DNA of 64,000 bases from Lepidurus packardi (taxonomy: Eukaryota > Arthropoda > Branchiopoda > Notostraca > Triopsidae), in assembly GCA_023053545.1 (NCBI GenBank), contig JAKZAN010000001.1, positions 6,964,565 through 7,028,564 of the forward strand, given 5' to 3'. Each line of letters starts with the position of its first letter. Positions within the stretch are counted from its first letter, which is position 1. Below, piece by piece: positions 12,901-34,500 of the stretch. The translations under genes were made by a program, and so were the position numbers. A model generated the notes under the pieces. It saw only the letters and a list, made by a program, of their open reading frames with translations. It made no database searches and was not told where the DNA came from.

Positions 12901-13337
12901 AAATTGGGCTTCGGTTAAGAACAAGATTAGTATAAGTAATCCAGCGTAACAAATTTTGACAAATGGAATTTTCTGATTGACTGTAAATATATTCCTTCCT
13001 ATAATTCTGAACTTGTTTTAGATCACATCAGCGAACACAGCTTGTCCCATTTTGTTCATCTCTGTTTCTTTTCCTTTTTTGTATAGAAAAGTTCCGGCGC
13101 GAATTTGTCAGCGTGATGAATTGTAGCGCCTGTTGTATCAAGCGCCGAAACCCTCGCCTTCGCCATCGCGCGGGCTTTCCTGAAGCCCGCTCCTATACGC
13201 TAACCTCAGTTAGCTTCAGCCGCCACAGAGGGGGGTCCAGTGCCTCCTGCTCGTCGAATGCCACCACATCTTCAATAATAAACCGTAGCGATACGCTTCC
13301 ACTAAATACGGCATTGCCCACTACAATTGAAGAGTAA
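3467..13337 (+). CDS. Orexin/allatotropin-type neuropeptide GPCR (whole locus)
   Basis: This is a spliced gene for a class-A, Gq-type peptide receptor of the allatotropin (arthropod) and orexin/hypocretin (vertebrate) receptor family, acting at the plasma membrane. The coding join is 3467-3913, 8391-8538, 9090-9338, 10105-10258 and 10553-10665, followed by either 11918-12273 (488 aa) or 13087-13337 (453 aa). All junctions are GT-AG and keep the frame. Hallmarks in order are: an acidic amphipathic segment before TM1; GNFLV in TM1; LAVADFLV in TM2; the TM3 cysteine (residue 142); DRW in place of DRY (164-166); the ECL2 cysteine (224); CYFPVH in TM6 (322-327); NPVIYNF in TM7 (362-368); then helix 8. 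The residue pattern around TETWF, FISIDRWYAICFPL and GRAKTAIAVIW is that of insect allatotropin receptors. Ligand identity is inferred from family only. Confidence 0.9.
3914..8390 (+). other. Receptor intron 1 (4.5 kb)
   Basis: This intron is bounded by gtatat and a ccttttgtag acceptor. The sequence is unremarkable AT-rich DNA with a T homopolymer near 4138-4156. The stretch just before that poly(T), about 4060-4137, resembles the short 3' tails of retroposed elements, but I could not assign it to a family. I see no internal gene. Confidence 0.75.
8391..8538 (+). CDS. Receptor exon 2: TM3 to TM4
   Basis: This exon encodes residues 150-198 plus the first base of codon 199. The acceptor is ccttttgtag| and the donor is ATCG|gtaagc. 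It carries the cytoplasmic end of TM3 with DRW at residues 164-166. Family members in arthropods and vertebrates also have W rather than Y there, so this is a family mark and not a defect. ICL2 (AICFPLKFRST) and TM4 (AKTAIAVIWIFSLLI) follow. The phase-1 donor joins to the next exon to restore Asp199 of the DVPEL motif, which confirms both splice sites. Confidence 0.9.
9090..9338 (+). CDS. Receptor exon 3: ECL2, TM5, start of ICL3
   Basis: This exon encodes residues 199-281 plus one base of codon 282. The acceptor is gtctttgtcag| and the donor is TTTCGG|gttagt. The DVPELVVLRT stretch leads into ECL2, with an N-glycosylation motif (NIT, residue 213) and the conserved Cys224 that pairs with TM3. 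TM5 is LLYALPLLFMSVTYYQIVRV, followed by LWRSAN entering the third loop. The donor is weak, and the 9-mer GCTGTCAAC just before it recurs across the start of the next exon. Confidence 0.9.
10105..10258 (+). CDS. Receptor exon 4: ICL3 and TM6
   Basis: This exon encodes residues 282-332 plus two bases of codon 333. The acceptor is ctcttccgcag| and the donor is TTAAG|gtgagc. The third intracellular loop is polar (NTNSSTEMQ) and runs into the basic LRSRRKAAKM motif at the base of TM6, the usual G-protein contact region of this family. TM6 contains CYFPVH at residues 322-327, equivalent to the C-x-x-P toggle region. Confidence 0.9.
10553..10665 (+). CDS. Receptor exon 5: ECL3 and TM7
   Basis: This exon encodes residues 333-370 plus one base of codon 371. 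The acceptor is ttatctggacag| and the donor is GAGTG|gtaaga. It holds the short third extracellular loop, SHWLCYFNSA and the NPVIYNF motif of TM7. It ends in FMS plus the first base of codon 371. That leftover G can be completed by either downstream last exon: GGC (Gly) with exon A, or GAA (Glu) with exon B. Confidence 0.92.
11918..12273 (+). CDS. Receptor last exon A: helix 8 and long C-tail
   Basis: The acceptor is ccctttgtag| and the phase matches exon 5. The exon encodes G-KFRKEFRR, the canonical helix 8 of allatotropin receptors. A CWC pair follows that could be palmitoylated. The tail of about 100 residues is rich in Ser and Thr (SSSTSTS, a run of Thr) and suits receptor-kinase and arrestin control. 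The stop is TGA at 12271-12273. I found no AATAAA between this stop and exon B; a TATAAA variant lies at 12746-12751. The resulting protein is 488 aa. Confidence 0.85.
13087..13337 (+). CDS. Receptor alternative last exon B: second helix 8 and C-tail
   Basis: This exon sits 0.8 kb after the stop of exon A. It has a good acceptor (pyrimidine-rich, ending ttttttgtatag|) and the same phase. It encodes E-KFRREFVSV, again a helix-8 sequence, then a NCSACC cysteine cluster (possible palmitoylation), basic residues (KRRNPR) and a Ser/Thr-rich tail ending in IEE, with TAA at 13335-13337. The frame is fully open from the acceptor to the stop. The product would be 453 aa and would have Glu instead of Gly after TM7. 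The resemblance to exon A covers only the first residues, consistent with an old exon duplication and later divergence. A remnant that is never used cannot be excluded. Confidence 0.75.
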
Positions 13338-15104
13338 AGGAGACCTTTACAAATGATGAATTACTTGAAAGCTTGCATAAACCCACAATAATCTTTGACT
13401 AGCCGGATAATTTTTTCCCCTATCTTTTTGTATACTACTTATTTTTAAAAATGATATTTGAGGATTTTTTTACGGTACGTGGCCAGTTTGGTTGAGCTTT
13501 CATTGAGCTCATTTGTTGAGTAGTTTAAGCACGTGACCCGATTTGCATTAAGGAATTTTTGGCCATTGGAGAAGAGTTCTGTATTTGAATACAAGGATGT
13601 CAGCCAAATGAGGTAAGTTGTTCACGGGTCCATGTTGGAAGCTTCTCTCGTCCTTCAGGTCAGAGAGCTGTCGTGGATCCAAGTGCCCACGTTTTCAGAA
13701 GGTCAAAGTTAACATAATTTCGAAGAGTGTTTCCTTGTTTGTGTGGCATAACAACAAGAGGCATATACAAAAAATACATGTAAAATAAGAATAAATAAAA
13801 GTAAAGCCGTCTGATGTGTTCAGGTGTCACATACTTTACGTGGCGGTTGTTTTTGCCGGCATTTTTACCCCGGAGAGCTCCGTTCCATCGCTCATGCCAT
13901 GACGTGCTCCGCGCTCGCTAAAACTTGTAGAAGTTCTCGAATTTATATGAGCATCTTGAAAAGGAGAGAGAAGAGGAACGAAAAAGCTGCATTTACCCTA
14001 TCATTTGCCTCCAGCTGAGGGGGATCCTATCATCAAGTCTTTCTCCGATTTCTTTCAAGTAAGCACTTCCTTCGACGCACATTATGATAATGTCCCATGT
14101 TTTGGGCTCTTCTTTTCTGTCCTCTCTTCACAGGGTGGACTTCTTGGGAGCCAGCTTCGTACTTTGTACATCGTTCTAGCCTTTTCGAATGTCTTTGAAG
14201 GAGATTGCGTGCATAATTGCCTTATGGATGCGGTTGCACAACATTCCAGCATGGAGCGTGGACTCATTTGAAGCTGTTGTTACGTCCTCTTGGATGTCAT
14301 TGGTAATAAGCCGGCATGGAAGGTGCCAGAGCCTCTTTCACTCCAATCTCCAATCATTACGGTCTCATCCATCATCGCTCGAAGAAAAACCAAGGTTCAA
14401 GATATTAGAGGCTAAAAAGAAATAAAAAGGAGACGAGCTAAAGAGAAAAGAAACGCACTCGCAGAAGAGAAAGACACCTGCAGTACAACGGCCCCTCGAC
14501 CTTGGTTTCGGGGCTAGTTTGGCTGGCTCAAGAAAAACGACGTGTACGTTTCGAGGTACTTGCTTACACTTATACTCGCTCACACATACAAGATAAGTAT
14601 ATAGTATATGCTTAGGCTTTTTCTATGTTCCGAGCTTTTGAAAATGGCAGGATTATAGAGTGGGCAAGTCGCCTCTGACTTACAGCGGGAGGAACAATTG
14701 GTGGGGAATAGAACGTGAAGGCCCACAGATTTGAGACCCCAAAAACAGTTCGGGAGATTGTAGGGTTCAAACTTTCCTTCGATGGAAGTTTAATGATACG
14801 ATTCATGTATAGTATGAGGAAACAGTAAAAGTTTTTTTTCACGAAAAGCAACCCCCTAAAAAAATGGTGCAAATGGTCTCTGTTATTATTGCTAGTGCAA
14901 AAGACTTTTTTTTACTCCTAGTCTATGAAAGCCTACTGTAATCAATTATGTTTATAGGAGCGTAAAAAGGCATTAGTGTTTTTTGGGGCTCCTATCTTCA
15001 TCAAAATCCTTGAGTTCTTGACTTATATTCAGAAAAATCCCAGAAAAAGAAAAGAGAACCTTTTTCCATGATAACCTGCTGCGAGTACAAGGAGGAGGAA
15101 ACCA
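13338..15104. other. Receptor 3' UTR and intergenic DNA
   Basis: The first part, to about 13.8 kb, is the probable 3' UTR of the B isoform. I recognise nothing after that; the open frames are short and lack family motifs. Confidence 0.5.
13790..13799 (+). terminator. Poly(A) signal after receptor exon B
   Basis: Two overlapping AATAAA hexamers lie in the sequence gaataaataaaa, about 455 bases after the stop of exon B. They are the first canonical signals after that stop. Cleavage would be expected a short way downstream, near 13.81 kb. Another AATAAA at 13277-13282 lies inside the coding part of exon B. Confidence 0.55.
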
Positions 15105-15197
15105 ATTCATTCACATTCAGCCTAAAGGAAACAATGTAAGTAGCTTAATGGCTGGACTTCTTTTTTTTATTTTTTTTCCTGAGTGGGGGGATTAATT
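15105..15197 (+). repeat. 93-bp block, direct copy 1
   Basis: This block starts attcattcacattcagcc and ends ggggggattaatt. Its left flank is unique sequence and its right flank is a short TA run. It is identical to 15218-15310 and, inverted, to 15947-16039, including the lengths of both T8 tracts and the G6 tract. Confidence 0.9.
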
Positions 15198-15217
15198 ATA
15201 TATATATATATATATAT

Positions 15218-26553
<11,336 letters not shown>

Positions 26554-26752
26554 TGTGTGCTCTTACAAAAATGAGCTGGTTATGTTTTCATAGCAAATTG
26601 GAACTTTATCAAACTTTCTTGTGTTAAGAGTCTTAAGAATGTTGGAGATTTTTTGTAATCGTTCCTTGACGCTATATATAAATATATATAAGTTTGATAA
26701 AGTTCCAATTTGCTATTAAAACAAAACCAGCTCATTTTTGTAAGAGCACACA
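26554..26752. repeat. 63-bp imperfect inverted repeat (hairpin or MITE)
   Basis: The left arm is 26554-26616 and the right arm 26690-26752. The arms are complementary with only a few mismatches and are separated by a 73-bp spacer with a TA-rich part (ctatatataaatatata). The arms begin tgtgtgctcttac and end gtaagagcacaca. The layout suits a small foldback or MITE-type element or a long hairpin transcript. I found no clear target-site duplication. Confidence 0.75.
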
Positions 26753-27450
26753 TATAGCAAAAGCCTCGTTTGTGGTCTCACATTAAGAGCCAATCTCGTT
26801 CCCGCGAACTTTCAAAAACCAACACATTTTTTTTTTTTTTTTTTTTACATAATAGGAAAGAACGAAAGGTCCAGTGCGACTTGAATAGGAAACTTTTGAA
26901 CGAAGCAGTGTAGGGAAAGAAAACTTTGATTCACTTTGATACACATTGTCTTCCTCCATACGAAATCGCAATATGTGAGTATAAAAGAAAGAGGGGGGGA
27001 GACTTTTGAAACGCTATTACTGCAATTGTGGTGTTGTTCTGGGCCTCAGCAGAGCTAAAATGATAATTTGCTGGAGCTGTGTTAGGAGTGTTTTGTCCAT
27101 TGTAATGGAAGTCGTGAGTGCGAGAGCTGTTGAGGCTTCTCTTTTCAACGCCATTTATAGTAAATGACGACATGGAAATTTATGGCACTTTTATAGAACT
27201 CGTAGCAAGCACCATTTCATTATCTTTTAAGACCTTTTTGTGATGGGCTTCTGCTGGACTCGGGGCTGCTTGTGCTGCCATGACCTTTCCGGAAGATTTT
27301 TTTTCTTTTCTCAGTTTGGAAGGCTCAGTAAGATTCACGACATTATGATGACAAGGCAAAGCAGTCTGGCTTTAAAGTTATTTCTTATTTACAGAGCCGA
27401 GCCAACAAGAGCAGCTAGTGGAAAAGAATCTGAATCTGAATTTCGACTTC

Positions 27451-27597
27451 GATTCCTCGATTCGAATTCTCGATTTGAATTCTCGATTCGAATTCTCGAT
27501 TCCTTGATTCGGTTCCTCGATTCGATTCCTCGATGAGATTCCTCGATTTGATTCCTCGATCCGAATCCTCGATTCCACGATTCGAATCCTCGATTTT
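27451..27597. repeat. 13-bp minisatellite (gattcgaattctc)
   Basis: This degenerate tandem array has a 13-base unit of the form GATTCGAATTCTC. Two extra 8-base partial units (gattcctt, gattccac) interrupt the register. The unit contains the palindromes GAATTC and TTCGAA. Because 13 and 8 are not multiples of three, the long Arg/Glu/Ser-rich frames read across it on the - strand are artefacts. Confidence 0.85.
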
Positions 27598-28010
27598 GAG
27601 TTTGAGGGACAAATAAGTCGAAACCTTTAGTCATTGTAAATTGTGTAGTACAAATGTTGAAAAAATCGAAAAAAATAACTTCGCGCCTTCTAAGTTTTGA
27701 CGACTGGCTTCCGGGTTCGGACCAATTCTTCTCTTTCTTTATAAGCAAATTCTTGATCAAGTGATTCAAACTTGCGGGAAATCAATCGAAATTCCGAAGA
27801 TAATTAGTAATAAGAAAAATATCTGGAAAAAATACATATCTCGCGCCTCTAGTTTGATAATTGCTCTCCGTTTCGAGGGAAATTGTTGTCTTTTCTCATA
27901 GGAGCACGAAATTTTCCCAGTGTGTTTTTTTTTCGTTGAGAAATTCCCAGGATGTGGGTCAAACTGTCGGAGATGGAATGTGTCGACTTGAACTATCATT
28001 ATTGGTTAAC

Positions 28011-28011
<1 letters not shown>

Positions 28012-28043
<32 letters not shown>

Positions 28044-28052
28044 TTTTTTTTT
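28012..28052. repeat. C32 T9 homopolymer tract
   Basis: This is a run of 32 C followed by 9 T. Homopolymers of this length vary between individuals and are prone to sequencing error. Confidence 0.9.
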
Positions 28053-28799
28053 GCTGTATGAAATAGCACGTACAGAGAAGTTTTCGTGAAAACGGTTGGG
28101 AAGGATGGACTCGGATGGTCAGCGTTACACAACCTGAGCCAGTAAACGATGATGGATGAATTGGAGTAGCTCTAGAACGCCCGCTGCATTGTCTTCGTTT
28201 TAGAAGCCTCTTGAAAAGCTGGTGGCTTAGCTTTTGTGCTGCTAGTAACCCAAATTGGGGAGGTTATTGAAGGATTATACTTCATGTAAGGCCAGAGATT
28301 TCTATAAGATCGATGTGTACCTCTGTTCTGCCCCTCTCTCTCTCTCTTTTTGAGTTTGGGATCTAAGAAGTCTCGCCGTTATCTTTCCGGACGGCCCAGG
28401 CTTCGCATCGGGAGCTATATAGGAAGCCGTGATACGCGGGAGCTCTTGCTTAACTATTTTGCAGCCAATTCAGTATTCCCAAACTGCTTCCAGTACCCAT
28501 GATCTATCTCTGCTGCGGGGCCGCTTCCCCCTTCAACATAATTATACCTTAGCGAAACTCAAGCTCCACCGAACCCGCCATGATATGACTATCGGTTGAT
28601 TTCAACCCAACAGCTTTTGAGTTATGGCGATCAGGAATTGCAACCTTGGAATTTGGCACCCAAAGAAGCCGCTCTGACTTCCTCTCTTCTTCCCCTTGTT
28701 GCTTACAATACAATTTTTTCTTTAGACTTGGCTCATCACAGATAACATTCTCAACTTTTCCTATTTTCGAATAATTTACCTTTTCCTCATCTTGTTTAG

Positions 28800-29040
28800 T
28801 TTAAGAAAAATCATCAAGTTTCATTTAAGATTCATTTCATTTAAGACAATACTTTATTTCATTGCACTAAATTTAAGAAAATATCAACTTTTCTTTCGTC
28901 ACAGAGCAAGCTTTACTTAAGTTTGTTTCATTTAAGAAGATACTTTCAAGTAATTTTCTTAAATTTAAGAAACTCTTTCATTATATTTAAAATTAAGAAA
29001 AATTAAAATTTTGTTTAATTTAAGAAGCTTTCTATTTGAC
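28800..29040. repeat. AT-rich degenerate TTTAAGAA-type repeat
   Basis: The words tttaagaa, catttaaga and aatttaagaa recur many times at irregular spacing, giving a low-complexity, loosely repetitive segment of about 240 bases. There is no coding signal. Confidence 0.6.
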
Positions 29041-31365
29041 TATTATTTCATATAGTAGAAATGCAAATCTCACAAGAAGAATTTCGTTTTAGGTTGAATG
29101 CATAATTAGCACTTCGAAGGGGATCATAGCGAGTTTTATATGTTTTAGAGCCTTTACGTGTCGTGTTCTGGAAAATCGTAAGATGTTTCCAATGCGTGTG
29201 CGCTACACGACGTTTATGGCAAATAATACGAACATGGGCGCGGTAAACGCATGCAGGCGAATGCGCAGCGATGATGGTAAAGTCTCAGCTTATCAGGGAT
29301 CAGCATCTTGTTCGCAGTAATAGCGTAATGGGGATCCTCCAGCCTCGAAAGTCAAAAGCTTTTTTCCACGATCGTTCATACATATTTTTATCATATAGGC
29401 AGTTGCGCCATACCGTTAAGATCCATTTGGCAGTCGAGTGAAAAAGAAGCAAAATGGGGTGATGATGAGAAAGAGGTCCGACGAAGTAAAGGGCGAGTCT
29501 TTGGGTCCGGGGTATACTTAAAAAGTAAACGCTTCTTGCACCTGTCTTGAGGGGAAAACGTTTGTTGTTGGACGCAGACAAGCGGGTGGAAAGAGTGTTC
29601 CTCAGACGCATGAAAACAAGGGCTGTTTGGCTTTTTCTCAGAGCTTCAGAAATATGCAAAGTGGGGAATTGACATGCGAGTTTTCCATCAAGTATTCAAA
29701 CTTATCTTTTACCTGAATACCCAGCTCAAATGGACGAAACCTTGGGCTTCAGTGGGTTCATTCCCTCTTATTCTTTTGCTGCTATCTGAAATGGGATTTC
29801 CTTGAAAGACTTTATTTAGTATGAGCGAGTAGGCAGTTTTTGTCGTCTAACAAAATATGCGTTTGATTACGCAAGAAGCAAAAAACAAAATTAAAATAAT
29901 GTGAAGCTGTTTGAAAGCCACGTCTACTTTGGCTCGCGATTGGGCGGATCCCAGCTCCCGGGATTTGCATTTCCATAAAAGCTGCTTGAAACACGATATT
30001 ATTATTAGTTGAGAAATTATAAACAAAAAGCAATGATTTATAGCGTTAGTTTCAATTTCTTATTAACGCTTGCGTTTTATTGTACTTTTTCCCCCTACTT
30101 TTCTTAGACGTAATGAATATTATTCTTCTGTTCGATTGAAGAAAATTTTTTGCGTAGCGGAACGTAATTTGCATTTATGTATATTATAATTAACTTGCAG
30201 TATTTTTTTACGTTTTTTTCGACAAGTCGTTAATTTTGTGTTGGAGGGATTTTTTCTCAGATTGGTAGCGAAAAGAGGGCTCGAGTAAATGGCGCTGGGG
30301 AGGTGATTCAAAGTTTTGGTCTCAAGCTTGTCGAGTTTTAATGAGACTAATGAGACAGAAGTTCTTGTTGCGTCAAGGGCCAATTGGGGCTGATCATGCG
30401 GCGTAAGAGCAAATAGAAGGGTCATTAGAAGCGTATGTGTATGTGCCTGGGTGCTGGGACTCCTGCGCTCTTAATGGAGGGCTAATTAAGGGAAGCCAAC
30501 TATTAGAACGTTACCTTGACTCTCCCCAGCCACTTGAGTCCAGACCCCCATTCGGCTGGCTCAACAATATGTGTGTGTGTATGCAGCGTACTTCACTTTT
30601 CATAAACTCCACATACCCCCTTTCTTCCACCCCGCCCCCTTCACTTCACATCCATCAGCCTGCCCATTCCCTAAGATCCCCACGAACTCTACTACTTTAG
30701 GTAGTGTATAAAAGCTGCAGTCAACTTTGAAGAGGTCGTTAGGTGACCCTGCAGGAGATCATGATTCAAGTCCACGCCCCTTTTCAATGAAAATTTGGTC
30801 TGTCATCCCAATTTCGACCGATTTGGGGATGGACATGAAGTCTTTTCGGAACGGTAGAAGAACCTCAAACTCTCGCAAAAACCAAAGGTCGTTGTTGTCC
30901 AATTAGTCTCAGGAAGATGTGCGATGGGAAATGTTCGAGGGTTTAGATAGAAATATAAATAAAAGTGTCCGGTCCCAAGAGAAAGCTTATACTTACCCTT
31001 CATTTTTCAAGCGTTTTAAAGGTGAAGTTTTGAGATTTCGGGGGGTGGGGTTGGGCTGGTGGAACTGGAGCTGGTTCTTGGGGAGGAAGATATTACTACA
31101 CAGGTGATTTATGGTCTCATTCCGCTCTGTTGGTCATGCTATTGTTGCCTACTTTGGGGGTTCTGCTCGCTTGCCGCCATGTAACGTCCACGTTACCAGA
31201 TTTACCGAGTTCATTTTTCTTGTCTCGGATGTTGCTATGTATGCCACAACATTTTCGGGAAGCTTGACTAATAACTAAATGACGTCGTGGGAGAAAAAGA
31301 TGAAGGTGAAACCTTGGACCAACGTCCACTTCGAAACCTTGTTATTCAAACCAAAATCTTTATTC
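29041..31365. other. No recognised gene
   Basis: This is AT-rich DNA with short open frames on both strands and no family motif. A tRNA-like B-box string near 30770 lacks a matching A box and acceptor stem. Confidence 0.45.
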
Positions 31366-31569
31366 CGCTTTACTTAAGACATCATTAAGTATATAAAATT
31401 GTTCCAGAATACTGAAGTTATAGACGTTTGTCAGTCGTTTTTACTCTTTAAAAAAAAAATATTTTTATTTTTGCTCATTCCATTGCATTACTCTAGACAT
31501 TGTTAAGTATATACAATTTTCGGCGGGATAATGAAGTTATAGACGTTTGTCACTCGTTTTGACTACTTT
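31366..31569 (+). repeat. Old tandem duplication, period about 119 bp
   Basis: Copy 1 is about 31366-31449 and copy 2 about 31485-31569. They share ttaagtatata followed by gaagttatagacgtttgtca and then ctcgtttt. Between them lies an A/T homopolymer stretch. The copies have diverged by scattered substitutions. Confidence 0.75.
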
Positions 31570-34500
31570 TTCTACTTATTGTAAGGTATCTCTTTCTCCG
31601 GAGTAGAAGACAAGGCGGATTAGTAATTCCTAGCTGAAATTGAGTGTTTTGCTGTCCATAAGTCTTGATCCCGAGTCCGACTGTCACCGTAAACGCTCAT
31701 CTAAGGGGCGTGAGAGAACAGCGTGTCGTATTGGCGCAGCGTGGTAAATGAGGAAAGAAATGCTGCATCACTTTGGGCTTACTATGGTCTGAATAAGGCG
31801 AAAACAACGTCCTTTTAGTGGGGGAAACAAGAAGGAATTCGATCCAAATCAGGGATCAAGCTCTAGTTCCCCGATAGAGTGACAGTTCTTTTTTATTTGT
31901 TTTTTCTTTTTTGGAAGAAGAGGAGGATATGTATATATCGGATGGTGTGTAACATTTTGCGTGCAGATCAGAAAGGGGAAGTAGGGCACGTTTATTTGCG
32001 GAGATAGATCGCTGTAAGCCGCTAATGCAACGTAATGGATGAACATGGTTCACCCTGTGGCACATGTCGCTGCCATAAGGGGGGGGGGGGGGATTGAACG
32101 GCTAACTGACAGCATTGCATTGCGAGGTGGGAAGGGGAGCAGAGAGTGATTCAACTCTTTATTAAGCCCTGTATTAATTGCTTTCAATAAGCAATAAACA
32201 TGGAACCCAGTTGGATAAACAAGCTAGCAACTTTCCCTGCGTTTTGGCAGTTTGTTTGCTATGCAGATCAAGTCAAAGGGTAAAAGCACGAGGGAGATTA
32301 AGTGTGTATGGCTCTGTTCCTAAATCGTCCAGAGGTTAAGAGGAAGATTAAGCGGGAGGAAACAAAAAGGGGCGTGGCATGGGGCCAAAGAAGTTGGAAG
32401 TGTTGAAGCTGATGGTGATGAAGGGGATTGGGGGGGGGACGTTTTAGGACTCATCTCCCTTTCAAAACACCATTAAGGTTGAGACAATAATTATACATTG
32501 GCAAGCAATTAGCATGTTGTTGGAGAAGTTTTTACAGACTCGGAGATGGGGGGTTTTCCTCCAGGATCTTTCAGGAGGGAGAATTGTGGAGCTTGAAAAC
32601 CCCCTAGACGTGCTTATGATTTTACAAAACTACCAAACCGGTGAAGATAACCTCAGCGAAAGATAATATCACCTCGTATTCTTTTTAACAGAAGGATTTG
32701 CCGTTCATTTTTTCCCAGGGAAAAGGTTCACTGGAACCGAAAAAATCGTTTTCCCAGGGTTTTATGGAGGAAATTTTCTATGATATTCTACTTATATAGT
32801 AAAAGAACATGAAATGTTATGTTCTGGGACAAGGAAACTGGAACTAAGGTTTAAAAGCCGTGTTTCTATTTTAGTTCACTTTTTAGTGTATTCTTTTGCT
32901 CACTAAAAGTTGGAGCACTAAACGGTGATTTTTTGTGTTCAGTACAGTTCTTTTCGGGGGATGGGAGGATTTTTTTATTATGTTTCTTTTTTTTTTGGGG
33001 GGGGGGGGGGGGAGGACTTTGAGACGGGGACGAACTGCATCATGGGTTCAGTAATATGAGGTCAAGTTGATTATAGTAGTAAGCTGCCCTCGACTTTTTG
33101 GCGTCGCTCCATGGGCGCGCATTATTTCGTATAGGAAAAAGACAACAAGTGAATAAAACGTTTGGAGGTCTTTTGCTATTCCCGAATGGTAATTTGCAGT
33201 AAAAACAAGCGAAAGGGACCACTTGGCAGGAGGCATTAAAGTTAAAAAGGTAGAAGATGAGTTTGACCTCGCATTGAAGCGATAATTTCGCACGTTTTGC
33301 CCGAGTCACATCGCAAGGATGGGTTTCGCGGTTCCATTATGCAAATGAGAGAACTTATTCTTATTTCACCATTTCACCCTCAACCCAGCTTCCTGTTTAC
33401 AGCTGGGGCTCATCAACCATCTCTTACTTTTTTTCCCCGCCAGAATAATTTCAACGGTTCATGTTCGAATCATGTTCGACTTGATGTATTTCATTTTTAA
33501 AAAAATACAATTAGAGTTAAAATGTATTTTTTGCAATTTTTCAAGGACTTGTGAAGGTTACTGACAGGTGTTTTTGATAAAGTCTGTGCGAATTTTTGAT
33601 GAGGGTGTTTTCACACTCGAATGCTCAGTGCGCATGTCAACGCCAACAGAGAATTGCTATAGATTGGGACTTTTACGAGTTGTTGTCTGGCTCTAAAGGA
33701 GTGAGGGAAAAGAGAGCCCCGCGCATATGTGGAATAATCGGTCTCCTCTTAGGAGGATCCACAATCTGGCCCTGGGCAATAATGACGGTGGCATATCAGT
33801 CATGGAGCTTTTGCTTTACCTTAACTTTTAGGCGAGTATGTCCCCTGGAGGGAAACTAGATCTTCGTAATCTGCTTCCCTCAAAATGCACCCAGAAATTC
33901 TTCAAGTCAACGGCTGACGAGGATTGGTGCTATGGTGCTACGAACTATGGAAACTATGATGGACGCTTTTGGGGGGATTTCAGCAGGTGGTCTGTTGCGT
34001 TGGTATTTAAAATGGGGGCTTCCTTGTTGATAAATCACGTGGTGATTTGGTCTCCTTTTCTTTTGAAGCAACATGCAATAGTTGTGTCATAGATCCACTC
34101 GTTCAGTGGAATTTAAGAAGATTGCGCTTTTCAAAGTTAAGTAAAGGTTGTTTTAGATGCGTAGAGAATTTGGCAATTTAGACACTTCTTTTTTCGGGTA
34201 GAGGACTGTGGAAGGACCCCCTTTAGTGCAGAACTTCTTCCTTGTTATTCTCCTATTTTTTGTTTTTTTGGGGGAGGTTAATGCAAAAAATTAAGACGCC
34301 AGAGACAAATGTCGCCGAAAACATTCGCTTGGATGTCCGCTGCGCATTAGAGAGTCATGAATCAAGCAGGGAAAGGGGGGAAGAGAGCTTCTTGGCGGAA
34401 AATGTCGGCAACGGCATGGAGAAAAGAGAACTATAGAGCCATAAGTGTAGCACACTTATGCCCAAAAAGTATTTTCCATTGAGGCAAGGGAAATTAGGCT

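Noticed and set aside
27378..27769. Arg/Glu/Ser-rich repeat proteins on the minus strand
   Set aside because: The frames read across a 13-bp minisatellite with 8-bp slips. The repeat unit is not a multiple of three and three frames look equally coding.
30740..30780. tRNA-like B box (gattcaagtcc)
   Set aside because: No cloverleaf can be drawn and no matching acceptor stem is present.
33455..33480. tRNA B-box-like string (gttcgaatc)
   Set aside because: No A box at the right distance and no acceptor stem.
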